From assembly GCF_014873915.1 (NCBI RefSeq), contig NZ_JADBEJ010000005.1:1984001-2048000 (forward strand): 64,000 bases of DNA, read 5' to 3'. This DNA comes from Amycolatopsis roodepoortensis. GTDB taxonomy: Bacteria > Actinomycetota > Actinomycetes > Mycobacteriales > Pseudonocardiaceae. The position numbers and the translations under genes are program-made. Below are positions 1 to 8,357 of this stretch, one piece after another. Numbering within the stretch: the stretch's first letter is position 1; each line of letters starts with the position of its first letter. Below the pieces are notes generated by a model. That model had not been told where the DNA came from. It saw only the letters and a program-made list of their open reading frames with translations, and ran no database searches.

Positions 1-52
1 GGACTGCAGCCGGACCCAATCATCGAGGCTACCAGGCTCGTGATCAGCGGCT

Positions 53-562
53 TCAGGCGCGGGCGTGGTCCAGCGCGTACGACCGGATCACCCGGTAGCG
101 CGAAACGCCCTGTTCACGGTCACTGCTCATCAGAACGGCCTCGGTCGCCGTCCAGGTCTCACTGGTGAACCCGGCCAGCCGCTCCTCCCACGCGCTCGCG
201 GCTCGCGGCCGGTCGCGGGGGAAGCGGGCCAGTGTCAGGTGGGCCACGTACGGCCTGCCCTCGTTCTCCGCGCCGGCCTTCACGGCCAGCTCGTGGAGCC
301 CGGTTCCGGACACACTCAACCACAGCACCCCGGGGAATGTCGCGGCCTTTTCCAGCCGGAGGTCGATCGGGCCCGCGCCGTCCAGCCGCGCGGCGAGCCA
401 GTCGCCTCGGTCCGCCGGGTCGTCCCGGCCGTAGAAACCGAGGGTGATATGCCAGTCTTCGCGCGCCGACCAGCGGAAATCGCCTTCTTCGGGTGTGCCG
501 AGGGCGGCGGCGACCTGGTCGAGGACGTCGTCCGGCGGGATCAACGCACTGAAGAGCGTCAT
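53..562 (-). CDS. thpR: RNA 2',3'-cyclic phosphodiesterase (2H family)
   Basis: Predicted cytosolic 2H phosphoesterase of the LigT/ThpR type, which opens 2',3'-cyclic phosphate ends of RNA. Two HxT motifs are visible, HITL with His38 and HLTL with His108, spaced as in the family. The 169-residue length is near the usual 175-190. The ATG at 562 gives a natural N-terminus (MTLFSALIPP). It is the last gene of the leftward series, 44 bp beyond an XRE-type regulator. The physiological substrate cannot be told from the sequence. Confidence 0.85.
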   Translation of the reverse strand: MTLFSALIPPDDVLDQVAAALGTPEEGDFRWSAREDWHITLGFYGRDDPADRGDWLAARLDGAGPIDLRLEKAATFPGVLWLSVSGTGLHELAVKAGAENEGRPYVAHLTLARFPRDRPRAASAWEERLAGFTSETWTATEAVLMSSDREQGVSRYRVIRSYALDHARA

Positions 563-566
563 GGGC

Positions 567-601
567 GCGTGACTCGCGTGATCAGAGGCGTAACTCGCGT
601 G
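567..601. repeat. Two 14-bp near-identical direct repeats
   Basis: GCGTGACTCGCGTG at 567-580 recurs as GCGTAACTCGCGTG at 588-601, a period of 21 bp (two helical turns), filling the gap between thpR and the upstream regulator. It could be a regulator-binding site on one helix face or part of a dispersed repeat. Function is unknown. Confidence 0.5.
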
Positions 602-606
602 TTGCG

Positions 607-1089
607 TCAGGAACCGTTCCGTGCGGCGCGGCGCAGCAGGTCCGCCAGGGACGGGAAGTCCTCGTCGAGCAGCTTCGCGGCTTCGGTGAGGTCTTCGTCC
701 TCGCCGATGTCCCGCAGCGCCACGAGCACACCCTGGTCGTCGGCGACGGCACCGACCGGGATGCTGTCCCGGCCCACCGTCGGCCGCGAGTCGCGGACGT
801 CCTCGAGCGCCTCCTGCATGGCCTTGCGGTCCCCCGCGGCGACCGCCGGGACCAGCACCTTGCGCTCCAGCATGATCATCTTGGCGAGGACGACGGGGTT
901 CCCGATCTTCGCGCGGCGCCCGCTCATCACCTGGCTGAGCATGGGCGCGCTGATGCCGAGGACCTCAGCGAGGAAGGCCTGGGAGATGTCGAACGCGACG
1001 ACCAGTCTCCGCACGCGATCGCCGAGCGGCTCCCCGTACCACTCCTTCTGCAGCGCGATGTTCCGCTGGACGATCTTGTGGTCCTCCAC
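607..1089 (-). CDS. XRE-family helix-turn-helix DNA-binding protein
   Basis: A 160-residue predicted transcription regulator. An XRE-like HTH lies at about residues 30-65 (FDISQAFLAEVLGISAPMLS, then QVMSGRRAKIGNP). The rest is an alpha-helical, acidic C-terminal region without a recognised domain. The GTG at 1089 is chosen because AAGGGGA lies about 8 bases upstream; an ATG at 1113 would add 8 residues with no clear ribosome site. It lies between ribF and thpR, but nothing shows that it controls them. Confidence 0.75.
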   Translation of the reverse strand: MEDHKIVQRNIALQKEWYGEPLGDRVRRLVVAFDISQAFLAEVLGISAPMLSQVMSGRRAKIGNPVVLAKMIMLERKVLVPAVAAGDRKAMQEALEDVRDSRPTVGRDSIPVGAVADDQGVLVALRDIGEDEDLTEAAKLLDEDFPSLADLLRRAARNGS

Positions 1090-1204
1090 CTGGTCCGCTC
1101 CCCTTAACCCCATCGAACGCCATGCGCGGTCCGTGACATCTTGCCACCGGAACGCACGTGAGCGGGTGTGTTTGCCGATTGTCATCCGGCCAAGGCCGGA
1201 ACCG

Positions 1205-2167
1205 TCAGTCCTGCTCGCCGAGCAGTTCCCTGGTGCGGGCGACGTCCTCGTCGATCTGCGCCACCAGCCCCTCCGAGGTCGGGAACCGGACCTGATCCCG
1301 CAGCTTGGTGACGAAATCGAGCGCGACGTGCTGCCCGTAGAAATCCTCGTCGATGTCGAGGACGAAGGCCTCGACGGTGCGTTCCCGCCCCGAGAAGGTC
1401 GGGTTGGTGCCGACCGACACGGCGGCGCGCAGCCGTCGGCCGGAATCCGACGAACGGGTGAACCAGGCGCTGTAGACACCGTCGGCGGGCACCGCGGCGA
1501 ACCGCGGCGTCGACAGGTTCGCCGTCGGGTAGCCGAGGTCGTGCCCCCGGCCGTCGCCCCGGACGACGATGCCCTCCAGCCGGTGCGGCCTGCCGAGCGC
1601 TTCGGACGCCGCGACGACGTCCCCGGCGTCGATGCACGAGCGGACGTAGGTCGAGGAGAAGGTGATGTCGTTGTCCGCCTGCTCCTGGGCGAGCAGTCCC
1701 TGCAGTTCTGCCCCCTGCGCCACGAAACCGAACCGCTTACCCAGCGTGCGAAGGAGTTCGACGTCGCCGGCCGCCTTCGCGCCGAAGGTGAAGTTCTCCC
1801 CCACTATCACCGCGGCCGCGTGCAACTTGTCCACCAGCACCTCGTGCACGAACTCGTGCGCCGTCAGCCGCGACAGCTCCAGCGTGAACGGCAGCACGCA
1901 GAAGACGTCCGCGCCCAGGCCCTCGACCAGTTCCGCCTTGCGGCGCAACGTGGTCAGCTGCGCCGGATGACTGCCCGGCCGGATCACCTCCGACGGATGC
2001 GGATCGAAGGTCAGCACCACGCTCGGCACGCCGCGTTCGGCGGCGGCGCGGACCGTCCTCGAAATCAGCTCCTGATGACCGCGGTGCACGCCGTCGAAAA
2101 CGCCGATCGTCACCACGCACCGTCCCCAGCTCCCGGGGAGGTCACCCAAACCACGCCAACGCTGCAC
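1205..2167 (-). CDS. ribF: Bifunctional riboflavin kinase / FAD synthetase
   Basis: Makes FMN from riboflavin and ATP, then FAD from FMN and ATP, in the cytosol. The N-terminal nucleotidyltransferase half carries the FDGVHRGH motif near residue 24. The C-terminal flavokinase half carries GRGHDLGYPTANL and the acidic SFYG/FLFD-like region. At 320 residues it has the normal length. The GTG start gives MQRWRGLGDLPGSWG, typical of actinobacterial RibF. It follows truB by 39 bp on the same strand, a conserved truB-ribF order. Confidence 0.96.
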   Translation of the reverse strand: MQRWRGLGDLPGSWGRCVVTIGVFDGVHRGHQELISRTVRAAAERGVPSVVLTFDPHPSEVIRPGSHPAQLTTLRRKAELVEGLGADVFCVLPFTLELSRLTAHEFVHEVLVDKLHAAAVIVGENFTFGAKAAGDVELLRTLGKRFGFVAQGAELQGLLAQEQADNDITFSSTYVRSCIDAGDVVAASEALGRPHRLEGIVVRGDGRGHDLGYPTANLSTPRFAAVPADGVYSAWFTRSSDSGRRLRAAVSVGTNPTFSGRERTVEAFVLDIDEDFYGQHVALDFVTKLRDQVRFPTSEGLVAQIDEDVARTRELLGEQD

Positions 2168-2206
2168 TTCTGGCCCCGTCTCCTCAAGCCCGCTCCGGTC
2201 AATACC

Positions 2207-3130
2207 CTAGGCGGGCAGCAACACGACCACCGACCGGGCCAGTTCGCCTTCGTCCGCGGCGAGCGCGAGCACCCGGCCGTCCGGCCCGAACATCCCGTAC
2301 GTGCCCTCGATCCCGGCCGCGGGCACCCTCTGTCCATATCGGACCGCCTGCGCCATGCGGACGTCCAGATCGCGGCGCGGGAACGCGGCGGCGACGGCGG
2401 CGTCGAGGTCCAGCGACAGCTCCGGCTTGTCCTCGAGCTGGTCGAGGGTGCGGGCCTTGGCGAGGGTGAACGGCCCGACCGTTGTGCGCCGCAAGGCGAG
2501 CAGATGCCCGCCGGCACCGAGCCCGGCGCCGAGATCGCGGGCCAGCGCCCGGACGTAGGTCCCCGACGAGCATTCGACAACGGCGTCGAGTTCGATCCGG
2601 CCCGCCTCGCGGCGGGTGGCGAGCAGGTCGAAGCGGTGCACGGTGACCGGACGCGGCGGGATGACGACCTCTTCACCGGCGCGGACCCGGGCGTACGCGC
2701 GTTTGCCGTCGATCTTGACCGCGCTGACCGCGCTCGGCACCTGCTGGATGTCGCCGGTCAGCGCGGCGATCCCGGCCGCGATCGCTTCGTCGGTGATCTT
2801 CTCGACGACGTCCGGGGCGGCTTCGGCGATCGGCTCGCCCTCGGCGTCGTCGGTCGTGGTGGACAGTCCCAAAGAGAGGGTCGCGAGGTAGGTCTTGCGG
2901 TCCAGCGCCAAGTGGCCGAGCAGTTTCGTCGCGCGTTCGATGCCGAGCACCAGGACGCCGGTGGCCATCGGGTCGAGGGTGCCGGCGTGCCCGACCTTGC
3001 GGGTGCCCATGAAGCGCCGCGCCTTCGCGACGACGTCGTGGGAGGTCATCCCCGACGGCTTGTCGACGATGACGAGACCGGGCGGCGGGGCGGGACGTTT
3101 CTTGGCTTGAGCCTGATTGGGGCGCGACAC
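2207..3130 (-). CDS. truB: tRNA pseudouridine(55) synthase
   Basis: Isomerises U55 of the tRNA T-arm to pseudouridine. The catalytic motif GHAGTLDPMATG, with Asp53 as nucleophile, is intact, and the protein (307 aa from the GTG at 3130) ends with a PUA-like region. The start keeps the short basic N-terminus VSRPNQAQAKK before GLVIVDKPSG; the reading frame is open further upstream but only opposite other genes. It sits in the conserved nusA-infB-rbfA-nrnA-truB-ribF neighbourhood, here interrupted by transporter genes. Confidence 0.96.
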   Translation of the reverse strand: MSRPNQAQAKKRPAPPPGLVIVDKPSGMTSHDVVAKARRFMGTRKVGHAGTLDPMATGVLVLGIERATKLLGHLALDRKTYLATLSLGLSTTTDDAEGEPIAEAAPDVVEKITDEAIAAGIAALTGDIQQVPSAVSAVKIDGKRAYARVRAGEEVVIPPRPVTVHRFDLLATRREAGRIELDAVVECSSGTYVRALARDLGAGLGAGGHLLALRRTTVGPFTLAKARTLDQLEDKPELSLDLDAAVAAAFPRRDLDVRMAQAVRYGQRVPAAGIEGTYGMFGPDGRVLALAADEGELARSVVVLLPA

Positions 3131-3159
3131 GGGCCGAACCCTATCTTTCGGGGCTTCGC

Positions 3160-4470
3160 CTAGGACGAGACGGGCAGTGGTGCTTCGGCGTCCCAGCGGC
3201 GGCGCCGGATCTGCACCGGGATCGCCTCGCCGCGCGCCTCGGCCTCGAACAGCACGGCACGGGTGCGCCGCCACCACACGAGCATCCGGAAGGTGCCGAA
3301 CGCGAGCACCGCGAGCACGGACAGCAGCGCCAGCCGGAACGTGCCGCCCGTCCATTCGAGCAGCACGCCGACCGCGAGGGCCGAGATCGTCGTGGCCACG
3401 AAACCGCCGACGTTCACCACGCCGGTCGCGGTGCCGACGCGCGAGAGCGGGTTGTAGTCCCGCGCCAGCGCGAAACCGATCATCGACGCTGGGCCGCCGA
3501 GAGAGAGGAACGCGAACACGGGCACCAGGACCGCGACCGGGATCGTCCCGCCCCAGCCGAGCAGGACCGCCCACATCACCGCGGCGCCGCCGATGTACCC
3601 GCCGACGAGCGGCATTCGCAGCGACGGGCGCCGCCCGATCAGCCCGCCGATCACCGGTCCGCCGATCATCGACCCGAACACGAACACGATCAGCAGCGAA
3701 CTCGCGGTGGCCTTCGGATATCCCTGCCCCTGCACGAGGAACGGGACACCCCACAGCATGGTCAGCACGTTGGGCGCGAACATCGTGCTGAAGTGGACCC
3801 AGAACCCCAGCCGGGTGCCCGGGGTGCGCCACGCGGCGGCGACCTGGCGGCCCAGCAGCTTCGGGTGCACCCGTTCGCGCACGGGCGCCGGCTCGCCGGG
3901 CGGGGAGTCCTTGACGCGAAGGGCGACGACGGCGGCGTACAGCGCGGTCACCAGGCCGACGGCGAGGAACGTCGGGGTCCAGCCGGGACCGTCGAGCAGC
4001 AGACCGAGCGGGACCGTCGCGGCGAGGTTGCCGACGTAACCGATGGCCCCGGTCAGCGCGGCGAGCAGCGCGTACTGGCGGCCGGGGAAATGCGCGGCGA
4101 TCAGCCGCATGATGCTCACGAACGTCAGCGCGTCGCCGAAGCCGACGACGGCGCGGGCGACCAGGCCGAGCGGATACGAATCCGCGATCGCGAGCAGGAT
4201 CTGGCCGAGGCCGAGGAAGAACACGGCGGCGGTGAGCACGCGGCGCGGGCCGTAGCGGTCGACGAGGACGCCGGTGGGGATCTGCATCGCGGCGTAGACG
4301 CCGACCTGCAGGACGGTGAACGTGCCGAGCGCGGCCGCGCCGACGCCGAAACGGTCGGCGGCCTGGAGCCCGGCGACCCCGAACGAGGTGCGGTGGAAGA
4401 CGGCGAGGAGGTAGACGGTGACGGCGGCGAACCAGATGAACCAGGACCGGCGGGTGGCTCGGCCTGTCAC
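3160..4470 (-). CDS. MFS transporter
   Basis: Inner-membrane major facilitator with about 12 hydrophobic segments over 436 residues. The signature between helices 2 and 3, DRYGPRR, is present. The GTG at 4470 is chosen because a near-perfect GAGGAAA ribosome site lies 4-5 bases upstream; an ATG further out would add about 55 polar residues. It resembles nitrate/sugar-phosphate-like MFS permeases, but the substrate is unknown. It is followed by truB after 29 bp, so it may be cotranscribed with it. Confidence 0.85.
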   Translation of the reverse strand: MTGRATRRSWFIWFAAVTVYLLAVFHRTSFGVAGLQAADRFGVGAAALGTFTVLQVGVYAAMQIPTGVLVDRYGPRRVLTAAVFFLGLGQILLAIADSYPLGLVARAVVGFGDALTFVSIMRLIAAHFPGRQYALLAALTGAIGYVGNLAATVPLGLLLDGPGWTPTFLAVGLVTALYAAVVALRVKDSPPGEPAPVRERVHPKLLGRQVAAAWRTPGTRLGFWVHFSTMFAPNVLTMLWGVPFLVQGQGYPKATASSLLIVFVFGSMIGGPVIGGLIGRRPSLRMPLVGGYIGGAAVMWAVLLGWGGTIPVAVLVPVFAFLSLGGPASMIGFALARDYNPLSRVGTATGVVNVGGFVATTISALAVGVLLEWTGGTFRLALLSVLAVLAFGTFRMLVWWRRTRAVLFEAEARGEAIPVQIRRRRWDAEAPLPVSS

Positions 4471-4608
4471 AGTGTTTCCTCCTCGGGCACGGTTTCGGGC
4501 GTGGAGACGCCCGCACTGCCGCCTCATATAGTTGTAGCGCGTAAGCAACGGCGAAACATAGCCGTTACCCGGGTGCTTTTCGCCACACGCCTCCCCCTCC
4601 CGCATTTC

Positions 4609-4657
4609 GTCCTCTGAATGCGGTAGTCGCCCCACGCAAGGACCGCATCCAGAGGAC
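4609..4657. repeat. GAGGAC stem-loop repeat, copy 1
   Basis: Arms at 4609-4624 (GTCCTCTGAATGCGGT) and 4642-4657 (ACCGCATCCAGAGGAC) pair over 16 bp with one A-C/G-T exchange and a 17-base loop. The right arm runs into the TAG stop of the MATE gene (4657-4659), so it is placed as a transcription terminator for that gene. The same element recurs at 9415, 9577 and 24739. Confidence 0.75.
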
Positions 4658-5979
4658 TAAACGCGGACGGCGCCCTCGACGGCCCACCGCCCCGAGCGCC
4701 ACCGCACCAGCAGGGTCGCCAGCCGCAGGAGCATGAACAGCGAGAGCCCGGTCCAGATCCCGGCCAGCCCCCAGCCGAACGCGAGCGACAGCCAGATCAG
4801 CGGCAGGAACCCGAGCGCCGCACTCAGCAGGGTGGCGTTGCGCAGGAAGGCGGCGTCGCCCGCGCCGAGCAGGACGCCGTCCAGCGCGAACACCACGCCG
4901 GCGATCGGTTGCAGTGCGACGAAGAACCACCACGCGTGCGGGATCTGGCCGAGCACCGCCGCGTCGGAGGTGAACACCCGCGGCAGCACCCCGGCCACCG
5001 ACGCGAACACGACGCCGAGGAAGCAGCCGAAGATCAGCCCGTAGCCGGTGATCTGCCGCGACAGCCCGCGAGCCCGTTTGCTCGCCCCGGCACCGAGGGC
5101 GGCGCCCACGAGCGACTGCGCGGCGATCGCGAGCGAGTCAAGCACCAGCGCGAGGAAGGTCCACAGCTGCAGCACGACCTGGTGCGCGCCGACGGCCTCG
5201 GTCGACGTCCGCGCGGCGACCGCGGCGGCGGAGACGAAACACGCCTGGAAGGCGAGACTGCGCAGCACCAGATCCCGGCCGAGGCCGAGCTGGGCGCGCA
5301 TCACCTTCGGTTCCGGGCGCAGCGGGACCCGTTCCCGCACCAGCGCCGCGATGAACAGCGACGCCGAGATCACCTGCGCGACGACGTTCGCGATCGCCGA
5401 CCCTTCCAGCCCCCAGTCCGCGCCGTACACCAGCACCGGGCACAGCACGGCGGAGATCCCGTTGCCCGCCAGCACATAGCGCAACGGTTTCGCGGAATCC
5501 TGGACGCCGCGCATCCAGCCGTTGCCCGCCATCGTGATCAGGATGAACGGCGTGCCGAACAACGCGATCCGCAACCAGGAGACGGCGGCGTCGGTGATCG
5601 CGGCGTCGCCGGACAGCACCCGGGCGATCGGCGCGGCCAGCAGCTGCCCGGCGACGATCACGACCAGTCCGACGATCACCGCCAGCCAGGTCGCCTGGAC
5701 ACCTTCGCGGACTGCGTCGCCCCGGCGGCCCGCACCGTGCAGCCGCGCCGTCCGCGCCGTGGTGCCGTACGACAGGAACGTCAGCTGGCTCGATACCTGC
5801 GACAGCACGACACCGCCGACGGCGAGCCCGGCCAGCGGCAGCGCGCCGAGGTGACCGACGACGGCCGTGTCCACCAGGACGTACAGCGGTTCGGCGGCGA
5901 GGACGCCGAGCGCGGGCACGGCGAGACCGAGCACGCGTTTCGGCGGGACGCGCTCGTCGGGTTCGGGAGCTTCAGGCAC
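4657..5979 (-). CDS. MATE-family efflux transporter
   Basis: A 440-residue inner-membrane multidrug/toxin extrusion protein of the DinF-like subgroup, with about 12 membrane segments and the motif PLYVLVDTAVVGHLG near the N-terminus. MATE proteins exchange Na+ or H+ for organic cations; the substrate here is not determinable. In actinomycetes a MATE gene commonly follows rbfA-nrnA, matching this position. The stop codon lies at the edge of the 4609-4657 hairpin. GTG at 5979 is used. Confidence 0.9.
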   Translation of the reverse strand: MPEAPEPDERVPPKRVLGLAVPALGVLAAEPLYVLVDTAVVGHLGALPLAGLAVGGVVLSQVSSQLTFLSYGTTARTARLHGAGRRGDAVREGVQATWLAVIVGLVVIVAGQLLAAPIARVLSGDAAITDAAVSWLRIALFGTPFILITMAGNGWMRGVQDSAKPLRYVLAGNGISAVLCPVLVYGADWGLEGSAIANVVAQVISASLFIAALVRERVPLRPEPKVMRAQLGLGRDLVLRSLAFQACFVSAAAVAARTSTEAVGAHQVVLQLWTFLALVLDSLAIAAQSLVGAALGAGASKRARGLSRQITGYGLIFGCFLGVVFASVAGVLPRVFTSDAAVLGQIPHAWWFFVALQPIAGVVFALDGVLLGAGDAAFLRNATLLSAALGFLPLIWLSLAFGWGLAGIWTGLSLFMLLRLATLLVRWRSGRWAVEGAVRV

Positions 5980-5988
5980 CGATGCAGA

Positions 5989-6102
5989 CTAGACGTCTGG
6001 TACGACAGTCCCAGTCGCCGGGAAACCGGCCGGGCGGAAGCGGGCCTGCTTCGCACCGGTGACGTAGGCGCCGATGTCCTCGGCGGGGGTTGGCTCCCGC
6101 AC
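5989..6102 (-). CDS. Possible 37-residue protein coupled to the SecY paralogue
   Basis: A short frame begins with a GTG one base past the stop of the SecY-like gene (TGAAGTG) and ends with TAG at 5989. The codons are strongly G/C-ended like a real gene and encode VREPTPAEDIGAYVTGAKQA followed by a basic/Pro-rich tail. There is no known domain and only a weak ribosome site, so it depends on translational coupling. It could equally be untranslated spacer. Confidence 0.3.
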   Translation of the reverse strand: MREPTPAEDIGAYVTGAKQARFRPAGFPATGTVVPDV

Positions 6103-6103
6103 T

Positions 6104-7273
6104 TCAGCGGAGGAACGGTGCGTAGCGGCGTTGCTGGCGCAGCGATTCGATCTGCCGCGTGGTGTCGAGCGAGACACTGACGAGGAAGACGAGGACCACC
6201 TGCAGGGTCACCCCGGCGACGAGCGGCATCGGGCCCGCGTCCAGCAGGGCAAGGCCGGCGGCCGGGAGCAGCGCGACCACGCCCGAGCAGAGCGCGCCGA
6301 AGGCGATGATCCGGCGGCTCACGTGGTCGAGGTATTGGGCGGTCGGGTTGCCCGGCCGGATCCCGGGAACGAAACCGCCCACCCGCACCAGTTCGCCCGC
6401 CACCTTGTCCATGTCCTGCCGCACGGCCGCCCTCGCGAAGGCGAAGAAACAGACGAGGACGAAGTAGCCCCCGATCCACCAGGGATCTCCCAGGCCGAAG
6501 AAAAACGCCGGTACCGACAGCAGTACCGCGGCGAGAACGGCCGGACTGTTGGCTTGCGGGAACCGGAAGGGAACGTAGGTCGGTGTCCCGCCGAAAGCGC
6601 GCCTGCCGATCATCCGCTTGGCGTACTGCACCGGAACACGGCGCTGTCCCTGCGCGAGGAAGATCGTGAACACCGTGATCGACAGCGTCACCACGATCGT
6701 CACCGCGATCGCGGCCCAGCCCGTCCTTTCGTACAGGCGCAGGAACTCCGGCGGCAGCACCGCCAGGACCTGCGCGAGCAGCAGGATCCGGACGCCGTCG
6801 CCGAACCCCCGGTCGGTGATCACCTCGGTCAGCCGGAGGACCACCGCGGTTCCCGCGGTCAGGCACACGACGGCGATGGCCGCGTGTCCGTCTAGGACGC
6901 TCTGGCCGTGGAACACGAGCGCCCCGACGGCGCCCAGCAAGCCGAGCACGACGGTGAGCCGCCGCTGGTACCGCTTCAGTATCCGCGCACCGGCTTCGCC
7001 TTCGGCCCGGAGCGCGGCCAGCCGCGGGATCAAGGCGATCAGCCCTCGCAGGAGCCGCGGTGCGGCCAAGCAGGGCAGGACACCCAAAGCGAACACCGGC
7101 AGGGTGGCCAGGCCACCGCCGGTGAGGAGGTCGAGGATCCAGCGCACCGGGTGATCGGCTTCCGGCGCGTGGACGGTCACTTGGGGAGTGGGCAGGCTCT
7201 GGCCCAGCCGGAACAGCGCGACCACGCCCAGCGTGACCAGGATCCGGCGGCGGAGGGAGTCTCGCTCGTTCAT
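6104..7273 (-). CDS. Divergent second SecY (preprotein translocase channel paralogue)
   Basis: A 389-residue multi-spanning membrane protein that follows the SecY pattern from end to end. It has an amphipathic start with LRRRILVTLGVVALFRLG, a TM2 region VFALGVLPCLAAPRLLRGL, the C5-loop block GQRRVPVQYAKRMIGRR, and GFVPGIRPGNPTAQYLDHVS before the last helices. The canonical housekeeping gene is about 435 aa and lies in a ribosomal-protein operon; this copy stands beside nrnA and a MATE gene and is shorter and more divergent. It is probably an accessory channel or specialised translocase. Which substrates it handles, and whether it pairs with SecE/SecG, cannot be seen. Confidence 0.85.
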   Translation of the reverse strand: MNERDSLRRRILVTLGVVALFRLGQSLPTPQVTVHAPEADHPVRWILDLLTGGGLATLPVFALGVLPCLAAPRLLRGLIALIPRLAALRAEGEAGARILKRYQRRLTVVLGLLGAVGALVFHGQSVLDGHAAIAVVCLTAGTAVVLRLTEVITDRGFGDGVRILLLAQVLAVLPPEFLRLYERTGWAAIAVTIVVTLSITVFTIFLAQGQRRVPVQYAKRMIGRRAFGGTPTYVPFRFPQANSPAVLAAVLLSVPAFFFGLGDPWWIGGYFVLVCFFAFARAAVRQDMDKVAGELVRVGGFVPGIRPGNPTAQYLDHVSRRIIAFGALCSGVVALLPAAGLALLDAGPMPLVAGVTLQVVLVFLVSVSLDTTRQIESLRQQRRYAPFLR

Positions 7274-7321
7274 CGTGGCTCACGTTAGGAACCACCGATG
7301 AAATTACGATGACACCGGTCG

Positions 7322-8332
7322 TCAGAGCAGCGGCGCCCTCGACAAGGCCTCCCGCAGCTTGCCGAGCACCTCGTCCGCCGTGCCCTCCGCGGTGCACCCG
7401 GCGGCCTGTCGGTGACCGCCGCCGCCCAGCTCCCCCGCCGCCGCCGAGACGTCGACGCCACCCGCCGAGCGAAGCGAGACCGTCCATCGCTGCCGCGGCC
7501 CCGTCGGTTCGGCCTCCTTGAGCACGACGGCGACCCCGGCCTCACGAGTGGACCGGACGACGTCGATGACCGCCTCGACCTCCTCGGCGCGGACGGATCG
7601 CGCGGCGTCGAGGGTCACCACGGCGTGGGCGAGGCCGAAACCGCGTGCCTCGTCCGGTTCGAGCCGGGCGCCCGCGAGGACGTCCGAAAGCATCGGCAGC
7701 CATGCGAACGGGTGATCGTCGACGATCTCGCGGACCACCTTGTCCGGGTCGACTCCGGCTTCGAGCAGCTTCGCGGCCATCAGATGGGTCGACGGGCGGG
7801 CCCGGCGGAACCCGCTCGTGTCGGTGACGAGCCCCGCGTACAGGCAGCGCGCGATCGGCTCGTCGATCTCGGTGCCGAGTTCCTCCAGCAGCGCGAAGAC
7901 GAGAACGGCGGTGGCTTCGGCGGTGTCGTCGACGACGTGATGCGTGCCGTAGAAGACGTTGGACGCGTGGTGGTCGATCACCAGGACGTCACCGCCCGCC
8001 GAGCGGACGGCGTCCACCCGCGGCGCGAGCTTCCCGAGCCTGCCCGGGGTGGGCGTGTCCAGCGCGACCAGGAGCTGTTCAGTCTCCGGCAGCTCGCTCG
8101 CGGTAACGAAGAGTCCGCCGGCGTCCAGGCTCCGCAGGGTTTCGGGCATCTCCTCGGGCTCGCCGACCGAGACGCGGACCTTGACGCCGCGCTGCTGAAG
8201 CGCCCGGCCCAGCGCCAGCGCGCTGCCGAGCGCGTCGGCGTCCGGGCGGACATGACCGAGCAGGGTCACGTCGTTCGCGCGCGCCAGCAAGGCGGCGGCT
8301 TCCTTCAGGTTCGGCACTGGAGTGGCTGTCAC
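7322..8332 (-). CDS. nrnA: DHH-family nanoRNase / pAp phosphatase
   Basis: Degrades 2-5 nt RNA oligomers and/or 3'-phosphoadenosine-5'-phosphate in the cytosol. The DHH catalytic motif is present (VIDHHASN near residue 118), with the metal-binding HVRPDADALGSALAL at residues 27-41. The DHHA1 nucleotide-binding end GGGGHRQAAG is also present. The length of 336 aa is normal. In actinobacteria nrnA follows rbfA; here a methyltransferase on the other strand and an esterase intervene. The divergent methyltransferase start is only 25 bp away, so the two share a promoter region. Confidence 0.93.
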   Translation of the reverse strand: MTATPVPNLKEAAALLARANDVTLLGHVRPDADALGSALALGRALQQRGVKVRVSVGEPEEMPETLRSLDAGGLFVTASELPETEQLLVALDTPTPGRLGKLAPRVDAVRSAGGDVLVIDHHASNVFYGTHHVVDDTAEATAVLVFALLEELGTEIDEPIARCLYAGLVTDTSGFRRARPSTHLMAAKLLEAGVDPDKVVREIVDDHPFAWLPMLSDVLAGARLEPDEARGFGLAHAVVTLDAARSVRAEEVEAVIDVVRSTREAGVAVVLKEAEPTGPRQRWTVSLRSAGGVDVSAAAGELGGGGHRQAAGCTAEGTADEVLGKLREALSRAPLL

Positions 8333-8357
8333 AATCAGTCAAGCTACGCTCTACCGG

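Noticed and set aside
65..3163. Open frame of more than 1000 codons on the + strand opposite ribF and truB
   Set aside because: It is a mirror frame produced by high third-position GC; it has no domain, and the opposite strand encodes two full-length conserved enzymes.
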